Assembly: GCF_001633105.1 (NCBI RefSeq)
Contig: NZ_LUKZ01000003.1
Location: 213,658 to 270,337 of the forward strand
DNA: 56,680 nt
Source of the DNA: Acidovorax sp. GW101-3H11
GTDB taxonomy: Bacteria; Pseudomonadota; Gammaproteobacteria; Burkholderiales; Burkholderiaceae_C
Direction of reading: 5' to 3'
The position numbers and the translations under genes were made by a program. The notes beneath the pieces are model-generated. The model was not told where the DNA came from. It searched no databases and saw only the letters and a program-made list of their open reading frames with translations. Each line of letters begins with the position of its first letter. The first letter of the stretch is position 1. Positions 27,135-37,197 of this stretch are shown piece by piece.

Positions 27135-30100
27135 GTGACCTTGCACATGACCACGCTGGCGGGCGGCAACGCCCTCAGCTCCTTCCTCGCCCAGCAACTT
27201 CAACCCGCCCTGGAGGCGATCCACCCCAAGATCAGTGGCATTGCAGCGCGTTTCGTGCACTTGGTCGCCACCGACGCGGCCCCCACACCCACCGAGCAAG
27301 AGCGCCTGGCAGCGCTGCTGACCTACGGCGATCCGTACGCAGGCCCCGAAGACGGTGCCGTGCTCATCGTCACGCCCCGCCTGGGCACGCTGTCGCCCTG
27401 GGCCTCCAAAGCCACCGACATTGCCCGCAATTGCGGCATTGCCATCCGCCGCGTGGAGCGCATCACCGAATACCGCGTCAGCCTCAAAGCGGGCCTGCTG
27501 GGCAAGGCGCCCGAACTGACCGCTGAGCAACTGGCCCAGGTCGCCGCCCTGTTGCACGACCGCATGACCGAATCGGTGGTGGCCGACCGCAGCGCCGCAG
27601 CCGCGCTGTTCACCGAGTTGCAGCCCGCGCCCATGGAGCACGTGGATGTGCTGGCCGGTGGCCGCGCTGCGCTCGAAGCCGCCAACACCCGCTTCGGCTT
27701 GGCTTTGGCCGACGACGAAATCGACTACCTCGTGACCGCGTTCACGGGCCTCGCGCGCAACCCCACCGACGTGGAGCTGATGATGTTCGCGCAGGCCAAC
27801 AGCGAACACTGCCGCCACAAGATCTTCAACGCCCAGTTCACCATCGACGGCGTGGCCCAGGACAAGAGCCTGTTCGGCATGATCCGCAACACCCACCAGC
27901 TGGCGCCGCAGCACACGGTGATCGCGTATTCGGACAACGCCTCGGTCATGGAAGGCCACCAGGTCGAACGATTTGTGGCAAAAATGGCCGCTACCGCGCA
28001 TCCATCAAACGCTAATAGCTATCAAAAGAGTAGCGTTACCCAGCATGTGCTGATGAAGGTGGAAACCCACAACCACCCCACGGCCATCTCGCCTTTCCCG
28101 GGCGCATCCACCGGCGCGGGTGGCGAGATCCGCGATGAAGGCGCCACCGGCCGGGGTTCCAAGCCCAAGGCGGGCCTCACGGGCTTCACGGTGTCCAAGC
28201 TGTGGGGCAGCACGGTCGGCAAGCCGGAGCACATTGCCAGCTCGCTGCAGATCATGGTCGAAGGCCCCCTGGGCGGCGCGGCGTTCAACAACGAATTCGG
28301 CCGCCCCAACCTCAACGGCTACTTCCGCGAATACGAGCAGAACGTGGGCGGCGTGCAGCGCGGCTACCACAAGCCCATCATGATCGCGGGCGGCGTGGGT
28401 GTGATCGACGCCGAGCTGACGAAGAAAATCGAATTCCCCGCCGGCTCGCTGCTGATCCAGCTGGGTGGCCCTGGCATGCGCATCGGCATGGGCGGCAGCG
28501 CGGCCAGCTCCATGGCCACCGGCACCAATGCGGCCGAGCTGGACTTTGACTCGGTGCAGCGCGGCAACCCCGAGATCGAGCGCCGTGCGCAAGAGGTCAT
28601 CAACCACTGCTGGGTGCAAGGCGCGGCAAACCCCATCCTGGCCATTCACGACGTGGGCGCGGGTGGTTTGTCCAATGCCTTCCCTGAGCTGACCAATGAC
28701 GCGGGCCGTGGCGCACGCTTTGACCTGCGTGCCGTGCAGCTCGAAGAATCGGGCATGGCGCCCAAGGAAATCTGGAGCAACGAGTCGCAAGAACGCTACG
28801 TGCTGGCGATTGCGCCCGAGTCGCTGGAACAGTTCAAAGCCTTCTGCGAACGCGAGCGCTGCCCGTTCGCCGTGATTGGCACCGCCACCGAAGAGCGCCA
28901 ACTGGTGCTGCACGACCCCGCTGCCACGGCCGAAGACCAGAAGCTGCCCGTGGACATGCCCATGAACGTGCTGCTGGGCAAGCCGCCCAAGATGCACCGG
29001 GACGTGAAGACCGTGGAGCGTGAATTCGCACCCATGGACTTGACCGGCGTGCCGTTGCAAAAGGCCGTGATCGACGTGCTGGCCCACCCTACGGTGGCCT
29101 CCAAGCGCTTCCTCATCACCATCGGCGACCGCACGGTGGGTGGCCTGAGCCACCGCGACCAGATGGTCGGCCCCTGGCAAGTGCCTGTGGCCGATTGCGC
29201 CGTGACACTGGCCGATTACAAAGGCTTTGCGGGCGAGGCCATGAGCATGGGCGAGCGCACGCCGCTGGCCGCCATCAACGCCCCCGCATCGGGCCGCATG
29301 GCCGTGGCGGAAGCCATCACCAACCTGCTGGCCGCGCCCATCGAGTTGCCGCGCGTGAAGCTCAGCGCCAACTGGATGGCCGCATGTGGCGAGCCCGGCG
29401 AAGACGCTGCGCTGTACGAAACCGTGAAGGCCGTGGGCATGGAGCTGTGCCCCGCTTTGGGCGTGTCGATCCCCGTGGGCAAGGATTCGCTGTCCATGCG
29501 CACGCAGTGGAGCGAAGGTTCGGACAAGAAGAAAGTCACCTCGCCCGTCAGCCTGATCGTGAGCGCCTTCGCTTCACTGTCCGACGTGCGCGGCACGCTC
29601 ACGCCCCAGCTCAACGCCACCGAGGCCGACACCACCCTGGTGCTGATCGACCTGGGCAAGGGCCAGAACCGCATGGGCGGCAGCATCCTGGGCCAGACGC
29701 TGGACCAAAGCGGCGATGTGGTGCCCGATGTGGACGACCCCAAAGACCTGGTCAACCTGGTCAACGCGGTGAACGCACTGCGCGCCAAGGGCCAGATCCT
29801 GGCCTACCACGACCGAAGCGATGGTGGCCTGCTGGCCGCAGCCGCCGAAATGGCCTTTGCAGGCCATGTGGGCGTGGCACTGAATGTGGACATGCTCGTG
29901 ACCGAAGGCGACGGCATCAGTGATAGCCGCATGGAAACCGGCGACGCCAAGAACTGGGCACAACAGGTCAGCGCCCGCCGCGAAGAACTCACACTCAAGG
30001 CCCTGTTCAACGAAGAGCTGGGTGTGCTGCTGCAGGTCAAGACCAGCGAGCGCAACGACGTGATGCAAGTGCTGCGCGAACATGGCCTGTCCAAGTTCAG

Positions 30101-31142
30101 CCACTTTGTGGGCAAGACGCGCCCAACATCGTCCGAAATCGACGCGGGCAAGGGCGAGCTGCAAGTCTGGCGCGATGCCAAGGCCGTGTTCAGTGCCCCG
30201 TTGGCCGATCTGCACCAGGTGTGGGATGCGGTGAGCTGGAAGATCTGCCAGCAGCGCGACAACCCTGCCAACGCCGACGCCGAGCACGCGGCAGCGGGCG
30301 AGCCCACCGACCCGGGTTTGCACGTGCACCTCACGTTCGATGCGGCCGACAACGTGGCGGCGCCGTACCTGAATCTGGCCAAACCCAAGGTCGCCATCCT
30401 GCGCGAGCAGGGCGTGAACTCGCACATCGAAATGGCCTACGCCTTTACCGAGGCGGGTTTCGAGGCCTACGACGTGCACATGACGGACCTGCAGACCGGC
30501 CGCGTCAAGCTCGAAGACTTCAAGGGCGTGGTCGCCTGCGGCGGCTTCAGCTACGGCGACACGCTGGGCGCTGGCATTGGCTGGGCGCGTTCCATCACCT
30601 TTAACCCGGTGCTGGCCGCGCAGTTCCAGGGCTTCTTTGGTCGTACCGACACGTTCGGCCTGGGCGTGTGCAACGGCTGCCAGATGTTTGCCGAGCTGGC
30701 TGACATCATCCCCGGCGCACAAGACTGGCCGCGCTTCACCACCAACCAGAGCGAACGCTTCGAGGCCCGCCTGTCGCTGGTGGAGGTGCTCGAATCGCCC
30801 AGCCTGTTCCTGCAAGGCATGGCGGGCAGCCGCCTGCCGATTGCGGTGGCACACGGCGAGGGCTATGCCAATTTCAAGTACCGGGGCAACGCCGACAAGG
30901 CCATTGCCGCCATGCGCTATGTGGACAACCAGGGCCGCGCGACCGAGCAGTATCCGTTCAACCCCAACGGCAGTGCCGGTGGCCTGACGGCGGTGACCAC
31001 GGCCGACGGCCGCTTCACCGCCATGATGCCGCACCCCGAGCGCGTGTTCCGCAACGTGCAGATGAGCTGGACCAGCGAAGACCAGGCGCAGTACAGCGGC
31101 TGGATGCGCATCTGGCGCAATGCGCGCAAGTGGGTCGGCTGA
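27135..31142 (+). CDS. purL: Phosphoribosylformylglycinamidine synthase (large, single-chain)
   Basis: 1335-residue purine enzyme that converts FGAR, glutamine and ATP to FGAM. The early signature [15 protein letters not shown] lies near residue 218, followed by the [17 protein letters not shown] motif and two ATP-grasp-like synthase halves. The C-terminal glutaminase has C1179 in [12 protein letters not shown] and the terminal PHPERVFR. I use GTG 27135 ([16 protein letters not shown]), as in related PurL proteins. ATG 27147 is the alternative. Residues about 282-301 ([19 protein letters not shown]) come from a dispersed repeat placed just before the HNHP active-site region. This is unexpected for an essential biosynthetic enzyme. 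Confidence 0.97.
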   Translation: MTLHMTTLAGGNALSSFLAQQLQPALEAIHPKISGIAARFVHLVATDAAPTPTEQERLAALLTYGDPYAGPEDGAVLIVTPRLGTLSPWASKATDIARNCGIAIRRVERITEYRVSLKAGLLGKAPELTAEQLAQVAALLHDRMTESVVADRSAAAALFTELQPAPMEHVDVLAGGRAALEAANTRFGLALADDEIDYLVTAFTGLARNPTDVELMMFAQANSEHCRHKIFNAQFTIDGVAQDKSLFGMIRNTHQLAPQHTVIAYSDNASVMEGHQVERFVAKMAATAHPSNANSYQKSSVTQHVLMKVETHNHPTAISPFPGASTGAGGEIRDEGATGRGSKPKAGLTGFTVSKLWGSTVGKPEHIASSLQIMVEGPLGGAAFNNEFGRPNLNGYFREYEQNVGGVQRGYHKPIMIAGGVGVIDAELTKKIEFPAGSLLIQLGGPGMRIGMGGSAASSMATGTNAAELDFDSVQRGNPEIERRAQEVINHCWVQGAANPILAIHDVGAGGLSNAFPELTNDAGRGARFDLRAVQLEESGMAPKEIWSNESQERYVLAIAPESLEQFKAFCERERCPFAVIGTATEERQLVLHDPAATAEDQKLPVDMPMNVLLGKPPKMHRDVKTVEREFAPMDLTGVPLQKAVIDVLAHPTVASKRFLITIGDRTVGGLSHRDQMVGPWQVPVADCAVTLADYKGFAGEAMSMGERTPLAAINAPASGRMAVAEAITNLLAAPIELPRVKLSANWMAACGEPGEDAALYETVKAVGMELCPALGVSIPVGKDSLSMRTQWSEGSDKKKVTSPVSLIVSAFASLSDVRGTLTPQLNATEADTTLVLIDLGKGQNRMGGSILGQTLDQSGDVVPDVDDPKDLVNLVNAVNALRAKGQILAYHDRSDGGLLAAAAEMAFAGHVGVALNVDMLVTEGDGISDSRMETGDAKNWAQQVSARREELTLKALFNEELGVLLQVKTSERNDVMQVLREHGLSKFSHFVGKTRPTSSEIDAGKGELQVWRDAKAVFSAPLADLHQVWDAVSWKICQQRDNPANADAEHAAAGEPTDPGLHVHLTFDAADNVAAPYLNLAKPKVAILREQGVNSHIEMAYAFTEAGFEAYDVHMTDLQTGRVKLEDFKGVVACGGFSYGDTLGAGIGWARSITFNPVLAAQFQGFFGRTDTFGLGVCNGCQMFAELADIIPGAQDWPRFTTNQSERFEARLSLVEVLESPSLFLQGMAGSRLPIAVAHGEGYANFKYRGNADKAIAAMRYVDNQGRATEQYPFNPNGSAGGLTAVTTADGRFTAMMPHPERVFRNVQMSWTSEDQAQYSGWMRIWRNARKWVG
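27979..28035 (+). repeat. Dispersed two-hairpin repeat inside purL
   Basis: Runs from AAAAATGGCCGCTACCGCGC to AATAGCTATCAAAAGAGTAGC. It is one of the best-preserved copies and is nearly superimposable on the intergenic copy at 219-275. It is read in frame as about 19 residues of PurL. Confidence 0.85.
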
Positions 31143-31177
31143 CCCTGCCTGCCGTTTAGGCAGCACGCGTGACTGGG

Positions 31178-31202
31178 AACGGGGCTGCGGCCCCGTTTTT
31201 CA
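31178..31202 (+). terminator. Intrinsic terminator after purL
   Basis: Stem AACGGGGC/GGCCCCGTT with a short TGC-containing loop and a run of Ts, 36 bases after the purL stop. Confidence 0.9.
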
Positions 31203-31278
31203 TGGGGCGGCAGTATGAGCAGGATTGACGCGGGTCATTGCTATAGTCTGCGCTTTTCATCCATTCCAAGGACCTCCC

Positions 31279-32265
31279 ATGGCCTCTGGCAGCCTGCTTG
31301 CCCTGCTCGACGATATCGCCACCATTCTGGACGACGTGGCCGTGATGACCAAAGTGGCTGCCAAGAAGAGTGCGGCCATGGCCGACGATGTGTCTGTGAT
31401 GACCAAGGTGGCAGCCCAGAAGACGGCGGGGGTGCTGGGGGACGACCTGGCGCTCAACGCCCAGCAGGTCACCGGCGTGCGCGCCGAGCGCGAGATCCCT
31501 GTGGTGTGGGCCGTGGCCAAGGGCTCGATGATCAACAAGGTCATCCTGGTGCCCGCTGCGCTGCTCATCAGCGCGTTTGCGCCCTGGGCGGTGACCCCGC
31601 TGCTCATGATTGGCGGGGCGTTCTTGTGTTTCGAGGGCTTTGAGAAGGTGGCTCACAAGCTGCTGCATGCACCGCACGAAGACGCTGCCGGACACGAAAG
31701 CCATGCCAAGGCCAACGCCAACCCGGCCGTGGATCTGGTGGCGTTTGAAAAAGACAAGATCAAAGGCGCGGTGCGCACCGACTTCATCCTGTCGGCCGAA
31801 ATCATTGCCATCACCCTGGGCACCGTGGCCACCGCGCCCTTCGCGCAGCAAGTGGCCGTGCTGTCGGGCATCGCCATCATCATGACCATCGGCGTGTATG
31901 GCCTGGTGGCGGGCATCGTCAAGCTCGATGACCTGGGCCTGTGGCTCAGCAACAAGGCCAGCAGCACGGCGCGGGCACTGGGGGCGGGCATTGTGCGGGC
32001 GGCGCCCTGGCTGATGAAGGGCCTGTCCGTGGCGGGCACGGCGGCGATGTTCCTGGTGGGCGGCGGCATTCTGGTGCACGGAGTGCCTGCCCTGCACCAT
32101 GCCGTCGAGGCCGCAGCCAACGCAGCAGGCCAGTGGCCCGCAGGCGGGGTGTGGAAGGTGGTGGCCGAGAACCTGCTCAACGCCGTGGTGGGCATTGTGG
32201 CCGGGGGGCTGGTGCTGGCCGGTGTCACGCTGGTGCAGCGCCTGCGCGGCAAGTCCACAGCGTAA
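31279..32265 (+). CDS. DUF808 (YedI-type) inner-membrane protein
   Basis: 328-residue membrane protein with several hydrophobic helices. Its N-terminal region carries a repeated module, [15 protein letters not shown] and [14 protein letters not shown], typical of DUF808. Another family block is [20 protein letters not shown] followed by [16 protein letters not shown]. The function is unknown. ATG 31279 has AAGGA upstream. The open frame extends to 31225 without a family-like start. The stop codon TAA (32263-32265) coincides with the left edge of the MITE-like element, so the insertion lies exactly at the gene's end. Confidence 0.9.
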   Translation: MASGSLLALLDDIATILDDVAVMTKVAAKKSAAMADDVSVMTKVAAQKTAGVLGDDLALNAQQVTGVRAEREIPVVWAVAKGSMINKVILVPAALLISAFAPWAVTPLLMIGGAFLCFEGFEKVAHKLLHAPHEDAAGHESHAKANANPAVDLVAFEKDKIKGAVRTDFILSAEIIAITLGTVATAPFAQQVAVLSGIAIIMTIGVYGLVAGIVKLDDLGLWLSNKASSTARALGAGIVRAAPWLMKGLSVAGTAAMFLVGGGILVHGVPALHHAVEAAANAAGQWPAGGVWKVVAENLLNAVVGIVAGGLVLAGVTLVQRLRGKSTA

Positions 32266-32533
32266 GAACGTGTTTACGATCTTTTCGGGGCCGCGTTGGG
32301 GCGCAATCGGGATGAGTGGATGCTTCGGATGCGCCGCATGGGCTCGTGCCCATGCAAGCAGTCGAGGCGTCCAATCGCCCGATTTCGCCCCAACCCTTCG
32401 GGCAAGTGCCTTGCCGGGCTGTCTGCAGCGTTGCGGCGCTTGTGGATAGCCAAGCTATCCACTGCACCCCGCGCCTTGCATCCCATCCCGGCAAGGTACT
32501 TGCGCGGCCCTGCAAAGATCGTAAACACGTTCT
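32265..32533. mobile_element. MITE-like element with 31-bp terminal inverted repeats and two nested hairpin arms
   Basis: A 269-bp non-coding element. The ends match as inverted repeats at 29 of 31 positions, beginning AGAACGTGTTTACGATCTTT. Arm 1: 32295-32311 pairs with 32378-32394 (16 of 17), with an inner stem GCATGGGC/GCCCATGC (32336-32355). Arm 2: 32404-32418 pairs with 32487-32501 (14 of 15), with an inner stem GTGGATAGC/GCTATCCAC (32442-32462). A TAA trinucleotide flanks both ends and may be a target duplication. It contains no plausible gene. It accounts for most of the 400-base gap before the ompW-like gene. Confidence 0.82.
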
Positions 32534-32665
32534 AAGAATGGGTATGCCTTGATGTAAGTCTAAGGGTTAGTACCAAGGCCTTGAGTTAGGGCAAGGCCGG
32601 TGGGCAGGCGCAGCGGTTCAATACATGCACGGGGGTCGTCCCCGTCCAACCGATGCGAAATCACC

Positions 32666-33256
32666 ATGAAAAAGAACCTGCTGGCTGTAGCTGCCCTGTG
32701 TGTCCTGTCTTCCGGCGCTGCCCTGGCGCAACAGGCTGAAGGCCCCTGGATGGTCCGTGCACGTGCGGTGCACCTGGACAGCGCCAACAAGGACAGCACG
32801 CCCCTGGGCCTCACGGTCAACAACAAGGCGATTCCTGAAGTCGATATCACGTACTTCTTCAACAAGAACATCGCGGCCGAGCTGATCCTCACGGTGCCGC
32901 AAAAGCACACGCTCAGCGCCGGTGGCGCAGCCATCGGCACGCTCAAGCACCTGCCACCGACACTGCTGGCGCAGTACCACTTTGATGCCCCCGGCTTCAA
33001 GCCCTATGTGGGCGCGGGCCTGAACTACACGCGTTTCTCCAGTGTGAACCTGCCCGCCGGTGTGAACATCGACCGCAACAGCTTTGGCCCCGCGCTGCAG
33101 GTGGGTGTGGACATCCCGCTGGCCAAGAACCTGTACCTCAACTTTGACGTGAAGAAGGTCTTCATCAAGACCGATGTGACTGCGGGTGGTGCCAAGCTGG
33201 GCACCTTCAAGGTAGACCCTGTTCTGGTGGGCGTGGGTCTGGGTTGGCGCTTCTGA
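32666..33256 (+). CDS. OmpW family outer-membrane protein
   Basis: 196 residues with a clear signal peptide (MKKNLLAVAALCVLSSGAALA, about 21 residues). The mature part is made of alternating beta strands and ends in aromatic Phe (GLGWRF), as expected for an eight-stranded outer-membrane barrel. OmpW blocks include FFNKNIAAELILTVPQKH, LAQYHF and KPYVGAGLNYTRF. It probably lets small hydrophobic molecules pass. ATG 32666 gives the signal peptide. The MITE-like element ends 132 bases upstream and could affect the promoter. Confidence 0.93.
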   Translation: MKKNLLAVAALCVLSSGAALAQQAEGPWMVRARAVHLDSANKDSTPLGLTVNNKAIPEVDITYFFNKNIAAELILTVPQKHTLSAGGAAIGTLKHLPPTLLAQYHFDAPGFKPYVGAGLNYTRFSSVNLPAGVNIDRNSFGPALQVGVDIPLAKNLYLNFDVKKVFIKTDVTAGGAKLGTFKVDPVLVGVGLGWRF

Positions 33257-33264
33257 GGTGCCGT

Positions 33265-33288
33265 CCGCCATCACCCTGGTGATGGCGG
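33265..33288. terminator. Hairpin between convergent genes
   Basis: A perfect stem CCGCCATCAC/GTGATGGCGG with a 4-base loop, 8 bases past the OmpW stop. There is no T-run, so it may act as a 3' end stabiliser for either convergent transcript. Confidence 0.45.
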
Positions 33289-33323
33289 GCAGCGCCCGGC
33301 AAGCGCCTTTGCGGCGGCGCTGG

Positions 33324-33968
33324 TCAGCCCACATTGCGGCGGTACAACGCCAGTGAGGCGGCCAGCGCCAGCAATGCGCCCCCGCAGCAGCGGTCCAGCC
33401 ACCGCACTGCGCGGCGGTGCAGCAGCCGGATGGCACGTGCACCGACCAGCGCATAGGCCAGCATCACCACCGCATCGAGGCTGGCAAACACCACCGCAAT
33501 GGCCGCGTACTGTGGCCACTGTGGTGCGTTGGCGTTGATGAACTGCGGCAACAGCGCCGAGCAGAAGAGATAGCCCTTGGGATTTGTGAGCGCCACCAGA
33601 AACGAGCGCAGGAAGATGCTGCGTGGCGTGGCTGCCGTCCCCACAGCGCCCGGGTCACCTCCTGCGGATGCAACATCCAGCCCCCCTTGTGAGCGCAGCA
33701 GCCGCCACCCCAGCCAGGCCAGGTAGGCCGCGCCCAGCCACTTCACCACCGAGAACCAGAACTCCGACGCGGCCAGCAGTGCGCCCAGGCCCAGCGCCAC
33801 GGCGCCCACAAGCACGAAGTCGGACGTGACCGCACCCAGCATGCCCGGCAGGGCCCGGCGCACGCCGTAGCGCGCGCCATTGGTCAGCGCCAGCAGCACC
33901 GTGGGGCCCGGCGTGGCAATGGCCACCAGCGCCACCAGCGCGAAGACCAGCAGGGTGGCGAGCGTCAT
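33324..33968 (-). CDS. LysE family amino-acid/metabolite exporter
   Basis: 214-residue inner-membrane protein with about six hydrophobic helices. It has the RhtB/LysE N-terminal signature ATPGPTVLLALTNGARYG and the internal FLVALTNPKGYLFCSALLPQ block. It probably exports an amino acid or derivative, but the substrate is unknown. I start at ATG 33968 (MTLATLLVFAL). The upstream open frame is Arg/Gln-rich and not membrane-like. The 232 bases upstream contain short tandem GTGCCGCTG units and no gene. Confidence 0.92.
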   Translation of the reverse strand: MTLATLLVFALVALVAIATPGPTVLLALTNGARYGVRRALPGMLGAVTSDFVLVGAVALGLGALLAASEFWFSVVKWLGAAYLAWLGWRLLRSQGGLDVASAGGDPGAVGTAATPRSIFLRSFLVALTNPKGYLFCSALLPQFINANAPQWPQYAAIAVVFASLDAVVMLAYALVGARAIRLLHRRAVRWLDRCCGGALLALAASLALYRRNVG

Positions 33969-34200
33969 GTGACCACCCCGCAGCCCGGGCCGGGTTTGAC
34001 GTTGCCGAGGGTGGCGCTGGTGCCGCTGGTGCCGCTGGGCCACCGATTCTTGTGGCTGCCAGTGCGGTGGCGGGGCATGGAGGGCATGGCGTGGTGTGGT
34101 CGGGAAGGATGGGCCCAGCGTAGGCCGCAGGCCGCCCCGTCACAAGGCACAGATGCCGCAATTTGGGGCAGTACACCTGCGCTTCCGAGCGCTGGGGCCC

Positions 34201-35232
34201 CTACGGCTGCCCGCGCGCGGCCTGCGGTGGGGCCAGCACCACATCGGCTCCGCCCATGCGCGCCCACAGCCAGGGCAGGGCGGTGGTCAGGTCGGGCCGC
34301 TGCCACTGCTGGGTGGTGGGGCGCTGACCCAGGGCCATCTCTGCCGGGCTGCCCAGGTTGAAGTGAAAGGTGTAGGTGGGCTCGTTGCCCATGCGCAGGT
34401 CGGTGATGAAGACCTCGCCCCCGGCCTCGCTCATCTTGAAGAAACCGTGGCTGAAGCGGGCCACGCGGTCCACCAGCGCGTTGCCCTGGTAGCGCGCGTA
34501 CAGGGCCTCCCCGCGTTCGTGGGCGGTCCAGCGCACGGGGCGGTCGCCGTCCAGCAGCCCGTAGTAGCCCTCGTAGTAGTGCGTGGGCGTCACAGCCACG
34601 GCGCGCCACAGCAGGGTGTTGAAGGGTGCGGGTGTGACCAGTAGTTTGCCGGGCGCCAGCTGCGGCACCGGGGCGTGCGCCAGAAACCGCTGGGTGGCCA
34701 TTTGCTGCGCGGCCACGCTCCAGCCCAGGTAGGCCGTGCTCAGCACCAGCCCGGCGCGCACCCAGCCAATGCCCCGCCCGTGGCGCATCAGCAGCGCCAG
34801 CAGCACGCCCATCAGCAGCGGCAGGGTGTAAAGCGGGTCGATGATGAACACGCTGCCCACGGCATACGGCGTGTGGGTGAACGGCAGCAGCAGTTGCGTG
34901 CCGTACACCGTCATCCAGTCGAGCAAGGGGTGGGTGATCAGCGCCAGCCACAGGGCCAGCCACCAGCGGGTGAACAGGCCCGGCTCCCGGTGCAGGCGCG
35001 ACACCAGCCAGGCCAGCGGCGCCGACAGCAGGGTGAGGTAGAGCAGGGCATGGCTCTCCGAGCGGTGCAGCACCATGTTGAGGATGGCGTCGCCATGGTC
35101 GATGAGCGCGTCCAGGTCGGGCAGCGTGCCGGCAATGCCGCCCCAGAGCGCGGCCTTCCACACGGCGGTGCGGCGGCCTAAGGTGGCGATGCTGACGGCG
35201 GAGCCCAGAACGAGTTGGGTGACGGAATCCAT
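34201..35232 (-). CDS. YdjM-type membrane-bound metal-dependent hydrolase
   Basis: 343 residues. The N-terminal half has several membrane helices and the family motifs GGIAGTLPDLDALIDHGD and LHRSESHALLYL. A further HPLLDWMTVYGT supplies His/Asp residues typical of the LexA-regulated, membrane-bound metal-dependent hydrolase family. The C-terminal half is soluble and Tyr/His-rich (PTHYYEGYYGLLDGDRPVRW). The reaction is not known. It lies 68 bases after the dioxygenase gene on the same strand and may share its transcript. No SOS box was recognised. Confidence 0.88.
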   Translation of the reverse strand: MDSVTQLVLGSAVSIATLGRRTAVWKAALWGGIAGTLPDLDALIDHGDAILNMVLHRSESHALLYLTLLSAPLAWLVSRLHREPGLFTRWWLALWLALITHPLLDWMTVYGTQLLLPFTHTPYAVGSVFIIDPLYTLPLLMGVLLALLMRHGRGIGWVRAGLVLSTAYLGWSVAAQQMATQRFLAHAPVPQLAPGKLLVTPAPFNTLLWRAVAVTPTHYYEGYYGLLDGDRPVRWTAHERGEALYARYQGNALVDRVARFSHGFFKMSEAGGEVFITDLRMGNEPTYTFHFNLGSPAEMALGQRPTTQQWQRPDLTTALPWLWARMGGADVVLAPPQAARGQP

Positions 35233-35300
35233 GCGGTGGAGCAGGTGAGCGGAGCAGAAGGGGTGGTGGATTGTGGCGGGTGGTGGCGATTGGCGGCCAC

Positions 35301-35978
35301 TCAGGCCTGCACCACCAGCGCAAACTCGGCCCGCACGCCATCGGCCGATGGCGCAAACGGCACCGTGAGGGCTGCTCGCTCCGCCGCGCTCAGGCGGCTC
35401 CAGAGGAAGTCGCTCGTGTTGCCCGGGTTGCCCGCCACATACATTTGCGTGGTCAGCAACTCGCGATCGGGCAGGCGCACCTTGAAGTGGATGTGGGGCG
35501 TGCGCCCCGTGTAAGGCGCGGGCCGGATGGTGCGAAAGCGGTAGCGCCCGTCGCGGCCCAGCACCACGCGGCCAAAGCCCTGGAAGGCCGGGGCAGCCTT
35601 GTTACCGTCGCCGGGGTGGTGGTAGTGGCCGTCTGCATCGCACTGCCAGATCTCGACCGTGCCACCCGCCAGGGGCACGCCCTGCATGTCGGTGACCCGG
35701 CCCTCCACCCACACGGGCTGGCCGTCCACATAGCGCATCAGGCCGTTGCGCAGCAGGTCGCCATCGCTGTCCGACGGAAACCGGACCGGGTAGTACGGCC
35801 CCTCGGTCTGGCGCGGCGTGGGGGTCAAGGCCCCTTGCGCCAAGGCGGCGGGCACCAGGGCTGGGGCCACCACCAGGGCGCTGCCCCACAGCCCCTGCCG
35901 CAGCAGGCGCCGCCGGGTGGGCACTGCGGCTGGGGCGGGGCGGGGGCTGGATGGCGTTGAACCGGTGTGGACGGGCAT
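35301..35978 (-). CDS. Intradiol ring-cleavage dioxygenase-like protein, exported
   Basis: 225 residues. A twin-arginine-like N-terminus (TRRRLLRQGLWGSALVVAPA) suggests export of a folded metalloprotein. The catalytic domain shows the intradiol pattern of Tyr and His iron ligands: TEGPYYPV, WQCDADGHYHHPGD and GRTPHIHFKVRLP. Such enzymes open catechol-type rings using Fe(III) and O2. The exported, short forms have uncertain substrates. ATG 35978 has AGGAG upstream. The open frame to 36194 is not used. It is divergent from egtD, with 288 bases between that show no gene. Confidence 0.88.
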   Translation of the reverse strand: MPVHTGSTPSSPRPAPAAVPTRRRLLRQGLWGSALVVAPALVPAALAQGALTPTPRQTEGPYYPVRFPSDSDGDLLRNGLMRYVDGQPVWVEGRVTDMQGVPLAGGTVEIWQCDADGHYHHPGDGNKAAPAFQGFGRVVLGRDGRYRFRTIRPAPYTGRTPHIHFKVRLPDRELLTTQMYVAGNPGNTSDFLWSRLSAAERAALTVPFAPSADGVRAEFALVVQA

Positions 35979-36266
35979 GGGGCACTCCTGCAAAAAGGTG
36001 GGCAGAGCGGCGTTGGAGCGGTGCCCCGGCCGAAAGTGCCCACAAAAATGGCAGTGGAGCACCGTGCCAGGCGTGGGCTGCGGCAGAAATGGCATGCACA
36101 CAATGTCATCCAGGCGGCGCACAATGGCCCGCTGGCGGTAGGGGTGATTGTTTGGCGCCTCCGCCCGGGTGCGGGATGGTCTGCGGGAGCCCACAGGGCC
36201 CCGGGGCCGTTCTGCTGGATGAACCAGCGGCGCATGTGCGCCGCGTGAGACGCCTCGACACTACCC

Positions 36267-37187
36267 ATGCCTTTGCCCAGCCCCACCGACGACATCACAC
36301 GTGGCCTGAACCAGCGGCCCGCGAGCATTTCGCCCAAATACTTCTACGACCAGCACGGCTCCCGCCTGTTCGAGGAAATCACCCGCCTGCCCGAGTACTA
36401 CCCCACCCGCACCGAAACCGCGCTCATGCACCAGCATGCGGCCGACATCGCGCGCGCCGTGGGCGTGGGGCGCACGCTGGTCGAGCTGGGCGCGGGCAAC
36501 TGCCAGAAGGCCCGCACCCTGTGCCGGCTGGTGCGGCCTGCGTGTTTTGTGGGGGTGGATATTTCTGCCGACTTTTTGCAGGCGGCGGTGCAGGGCCTGC
36601 GCGACGACTTCCCCGGCCTCGATGCGCGGGCCGTGGGCGGCGACATGACGCAGGGCGTGGCCCTGCCCGACGACATTCCGCGCACCGGGCGGCTGGTGTT
36701 CTATCCCGGCTCGTCCATCGGCAACTTTGACCCGCCCCACGCGCTCGACCTGCTGGCCCACATGCGCGAGCTGATCGACGACGACGGTGGCCTGCTGATT
36801 GGCATCGACCTGCCCAAGGACGTGGACGTGCTCGAAGCCGCCTACGACGACGCGGCGGGCGTGACGGCTGCCTTCAACCGCAATGTGCTGCGGCATGTGA
36901 ACCGGCTCATCGGCAGCAACTTTGACGTGGAGCAGTGGCAGCACCGCGCATTTTTCAACCAGGGCGCGTCGCGCATCGAAATGCACCTGGAGGCCATGGC
37001 GGACTTCGACGTGCAATGGCCCGGTGGCGGCCGCCGCTTTGACCAGGGCGAGCGCATCCACACCGAGAACAGCTACAAGTACCCCCTGCGCGTGTTCACC
37101 GACATGCTGGAGCGCGCCGGGTTCTCGCAGGCCCAGGCATGGACCGACGACCGGGGCTGGTTTGCCGTGGTGCACGCCAGGCCCTGA
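36267..37187 (+). CDS. egtD: L-histidine N-alpha-methyltransferase
   Basis: 306-residue SAM-dependent enzyme that trimethylates histidine to hercynine, the first step of ergothioneine synthesis. Family blocks are ISPKYFYDQHGSRLFEEIT, PEYYPTRTETAL, the SAM motif LVELGAGNCQKA, and FYPGSSIGNFDP. It is followed 10 bases later by egtB, so the two genes form an operon for ergothioneine. No egtA, egtC or egtE lies beside them. The route probably uses cysteine directly or a distant lyase. Confidence 0.95.
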   Translation: MPLPSPTDDITRGLNQRPASISPKYFYDQHGSRLFEEITRLPEYYPTRTETALMHQHAADIARAVGVGRTLVELGAGNCQKARTLCRLVRPACFVGVDISADFLQAAVQGLRDDFPGLDARAVGGDMTQGVALPDDIPRTGRLVFYPGSSIGNFDPPHALDLLAHMRELIDDDGGLLIGIDLPKDVDVLEAAYDDAAGVTAAFNRNVLRHVNRLIGSNFDVEQWQHRAFFNQGASRIEMHLEAMADFDVQWPGGGRRFDQGERIHTENSYKYPLRVFTDMLERAGFSQAQAWTDDRGWFAVVHARP

Positions 37188-37197
37188 AGGGTTTTGT

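Noticed and set aside
32274..32528. Short open frames on both strands inside the MITE-like element
   Set aside because: They have no ribosome binding site and their composition follows the inverted repeats. The nested palindromes explain them.
33980..34200. A gene between lysE and the YdjM-type gene
   Set aside because: Frames here are extensions of neighbours, Arg/Pro-rich, with no start signal. Short GTGCCGCTG tandem units explain the composition.
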